DNA from: Clostridioides difficile_D
GTDB taxonomy: Bacteria > Bacillota > Clostridia > Peptostreptococcales > Peptostreptococcaceae
Direction: 5' to 3'
Assembly: GCA_945861085.1 (NCBI GenBank)
Contig: OX244046.1
Location: forward strand, 3,596,001-3,660,000
DNA: 64,000 nucleotides
The notes under the pieces: model-generated
What the model saw: the letters and a program-made list of their open reading frames with translations, nothing else
Database searches by the model: none
What the model was told of the DNA's origin: nothing
In this document: positions 62,381 to 64,000 of the stretch, one piece after another
Position numbering within the stretch: the stretch's first letter is position 1
Layout: each line of letters opens with the position of its first letter
Made by a program: the position numbers and the translations under genes

Positions 62381-62746
62381 TTATCCTCTTTTAGTTATAA
62401 GACCTCTTATAACTTTCATGTTATTAAATACTTTTTCTAAGAAATTTTCTGCTTCTTCATTATCTAAAAGATTTATTTCAAGATTTTCGTTTTCTGCAAT
62501 ACCTTTAGATTTACAGTACTCTTTAGCAATTTCTATTAGTTCATTTTTTTTATCCATAGATAAATCAAACTCTTTATAGTCTATTATTATATATTGTTTG
62601 GTATCAGGTGATACACCATTGTTATATCCTATTTCTATATGATAAATAACTGCGTATATTTCTTCTCCATTGTACACAGGTACCGCTGGGTTAGATTTTA
62701 TAAAGTTCGTTGATACAGCAATTGCATTTCCTAAACTAAGACTCAT
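62381..62746 (-). CDS. Hypothetical protein, 121 residues
   Basis: ATG 62746 with GAAAGAGGT upstream. Soluble; contains VYNGEEIYAVIYHIEIGYNN and a Leu-rich C-terminal half. No family recognised. Co-transcribed with the 105-residue gene and possibly with the SEC-C gene 80 bases upstream. Confidence 0.7.
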   Translation of the reverse strand: MSLSLGNAIAVSTNFIKSNPAVPVYNGEEIYAVIYHIEIGYNNGVSPDTKQYIIIDYKEFDLSMDKKNELIEIAKEYCKSKGIAENENLEINLLDNEEAENFLEKVFNNMKVIRGLITKRG

Positions 62747-62826
62747 TATTAATACCTCTTTCTAAACATTATACATATATTATACTATAGATTCTTTATC
62801 TATGACTTAAAGCTTTTTATAATTAA

Positions 62827-63864
62827 TTAAGATATTTTTAAATCTTTGTATCTCTTTCCTAGTGTACTAGAACTTATATCATATTTCTTTGATATTTGTA
62901 CTTGAGTTATAGGTTGTCCTGCTTCTTTCTTAACATAATATTCAACAGCAGCTGCCCAACCATTTTCAGCTCCTTTTATATTTTCGTGATTTTTCTTATA
63001 TTCATTCCAAAACTCTATACATGCTTCTATATTTTCTTTTTCTACATTTTCTTTAAGAGTATCTAAAACTTTACATTCTCCTTCAGCTAATTTATTTTCT
63101 GAATTAACTTTTGTATTATTCTTATCTCTTTCTCTCTTTAAGTATTCAGCTATACTTGGGTCTAAAAGCTGTTGTATATACTTGTATAGTATATGTGTAT
63201 GATAAATTAAGAAAGTCTTCATATCCTTGTATACATCTTGATATTGATTGAATAAATTCATAATATCCTTTAAAATTATGTCTTTAACTTCATTTGATAT
63301 ACTTATAGTTACATCTATCAGTATGTTAGTTCCTTCAATATCAACTATTCTAGCTATCATACAACTTCCGATTTTAAAGCCTCTTAGAAGTTTTACATCT
63401 TCTGTGTAAAGTTCATTTCCACTTAAACAATCTTTTAAGACTATTCTTCCAACAGAGACTTCTTTTACTTCATAGATACTTACATATGATTCAAATAGAC
63501 TTTTTAATATTGATACTTCTGATTGACTTAAGTTTGCACCATTTTCTTCAAGAAAACCAACTGTCATAACCTTTTTATTTTCCATTATGTGGTCTTGTAT
63601 TAAATAAGTATTAAAAAATCTTTCAAATTTTTCATTTACACTATCATTTTGCATTATATAAAACATTTCTTTAGCTTTTTCACATTCGTCTTTAAACTTA
63701 TTCTGTCTTGAATAATCATATAACTTTGAATATAAATCTGTATATTGTTTTTGTGAAAGTTCAGTTTTTCTGCATGCTCTTTCTGAAACAATATCTTTAT
63801 TTAAACAACATTTCTTGTATTTTTTGCCACTTCCACAAGGGCATAGCTCATTTCTCCCTAACAA
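62827..63864 (-). CDS. SEC-C zinc-binding motif protein
   Basis: I take TTG 63864 as start (MLGRNELCPCGSGKKYKKCC), nine bases after GGGAGTGG; a GTG at 63876 is possible but lies in that site. 345 residues. The N-terminal SEC-C motif CPCGSGKKYKKCC binds zinc, as at the end of SecA. Residues beyond about 30 are helical, with an unassigned domain and a C-terminal helix-turn-helix-like end (ITQVQISKKYDISSSTLGKRY). The latter hints at DNA binding. No partner visible. The last 136 bases of the window hold only a likely -10 (TATAAT on the minus strand at about 63911-63916). Confidence 0.8.
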   Translation of the reverse strand: MLGRNELCPCGSGKKYKKCCLNKDIVSERACRKTELSQKQYTDLYSKLYDYSRQNKFKDECEKAKEMFYIMQNDSVNEKFERFFNTYLIQDHIMENKKVMTVGFLEENGANLSQSEVSILKSLFESYVSIYEVKEVSVGRIVLKDCLSGNELYTEDVKLLRGFKIGSCMIARIVDIEGTNILIDVTISISNEVKDIILKDIMNLFNQYQDVYKDMKTFLIYHTHILYKYIQQLLDPSIAEYLKRERDKNNTKVNSENKLAEGECKVLDTLKENVEKENIEACIEFWNEYKKNHENIKGAENGWAAAVEYYVKKEAGQPITQVQISKKYDISSSTLGKRYKDLKIS

Positions 63865-64000
63865 TATGACTTCCACTCCCTTATTATTAAATTAAAGTAC
63901 AATTTGTTATTATACCATTTTTTTATTAATCAATCTATAGTATAAGTAAATATTCTCTTAAATTCACTTATATTTTGGTACAATATATTAACTTTAATTA

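Overview
The window is almost certainly from Clostridioides difficile (low GC, Firmicute-type ribosome binding sites, frequent TTG/GTG starts). The proline reductase genes prdA, prdR and prdC, a c-di-GMP-II aptamer fused to a group I intron ahead of an SPKTG surface protein, a Spo0E-like protein and a hydroxyproline dehydratase operon together form the order I remember from about CD3244 to CD3289 of strain 630. That assignment is from memory and sequence reading, not from a search.

Layout. 1-8.4 kb: 3' truncated prdA, its sigma-54 activator prdR, a large thioester and sortase-type adhesin under a c-di-GMP-II riboswitch/group I ribozyme leader, and prdC. prdA and prdC share matching -24/-12 promoters and matching palindromic operators, so one activator, PrdR, probably drives both. 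8.4-24 kb is mostly housekeeping: two polysaccharide deacetylases, an alpha/beta spore SASP, DUF4364, a YncE-like propeller, a TSCPD protein, folC, a divergent subtilase, azlCD, an orphan LytTR regulator, valS behind a valine T-box, an [FeFe] hydrogenase and an ArAE/FUSC-like membrane protein. 24-38 kb: phoU-pstB-pstA-pstC and, about 9.5 kb away, pstS, each unit with its own Pho-box-like repeats. Between them lies an accessory segment: a VanR/VanS-like two-component system with an ABC exporter, a BlaI remnant, a c-di-GMP-I riboswitch with two small ORFs, an intact type I toxin-antitoxin pair, an integrase remnant with 18-bp repeats, an intact response regulator beside a decayed kinase, and a second c-di-GMP-II riboswitch that now faces only a decayed receiver domain.

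38-64 kb: pepF, an MgtC-like protein, a Spo0E-like phosphatase, a Gx transporter, feoAB behind a Fur-like box, a mannose-family PTS with a SIS-domain enzyme under a LevR-like activator and sigma-54 promoter, proC, hypD/hypE (trans-4-hydroxyproline dehydratase and activase), an HtrA-like protease, pgi, a Na/Pi cotransporter, a flavoprotein and three uncharacterised or SEC-C genes.

Two themes link distant parts. (1) Stickland proline metabolism: HypDE plus ProC turn hydroxyproline into proline, which PrdA/PrdC-linked proline reductase uses as electron acceptor. (2) Second-messenger and sigma-54 control: three c-di-GMP riboswitches and three sigma-54 promoters fall within 64 kb. Most of these systems belong to known families. 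The least explained part is the 32.3-36.8 kb accessory segment.
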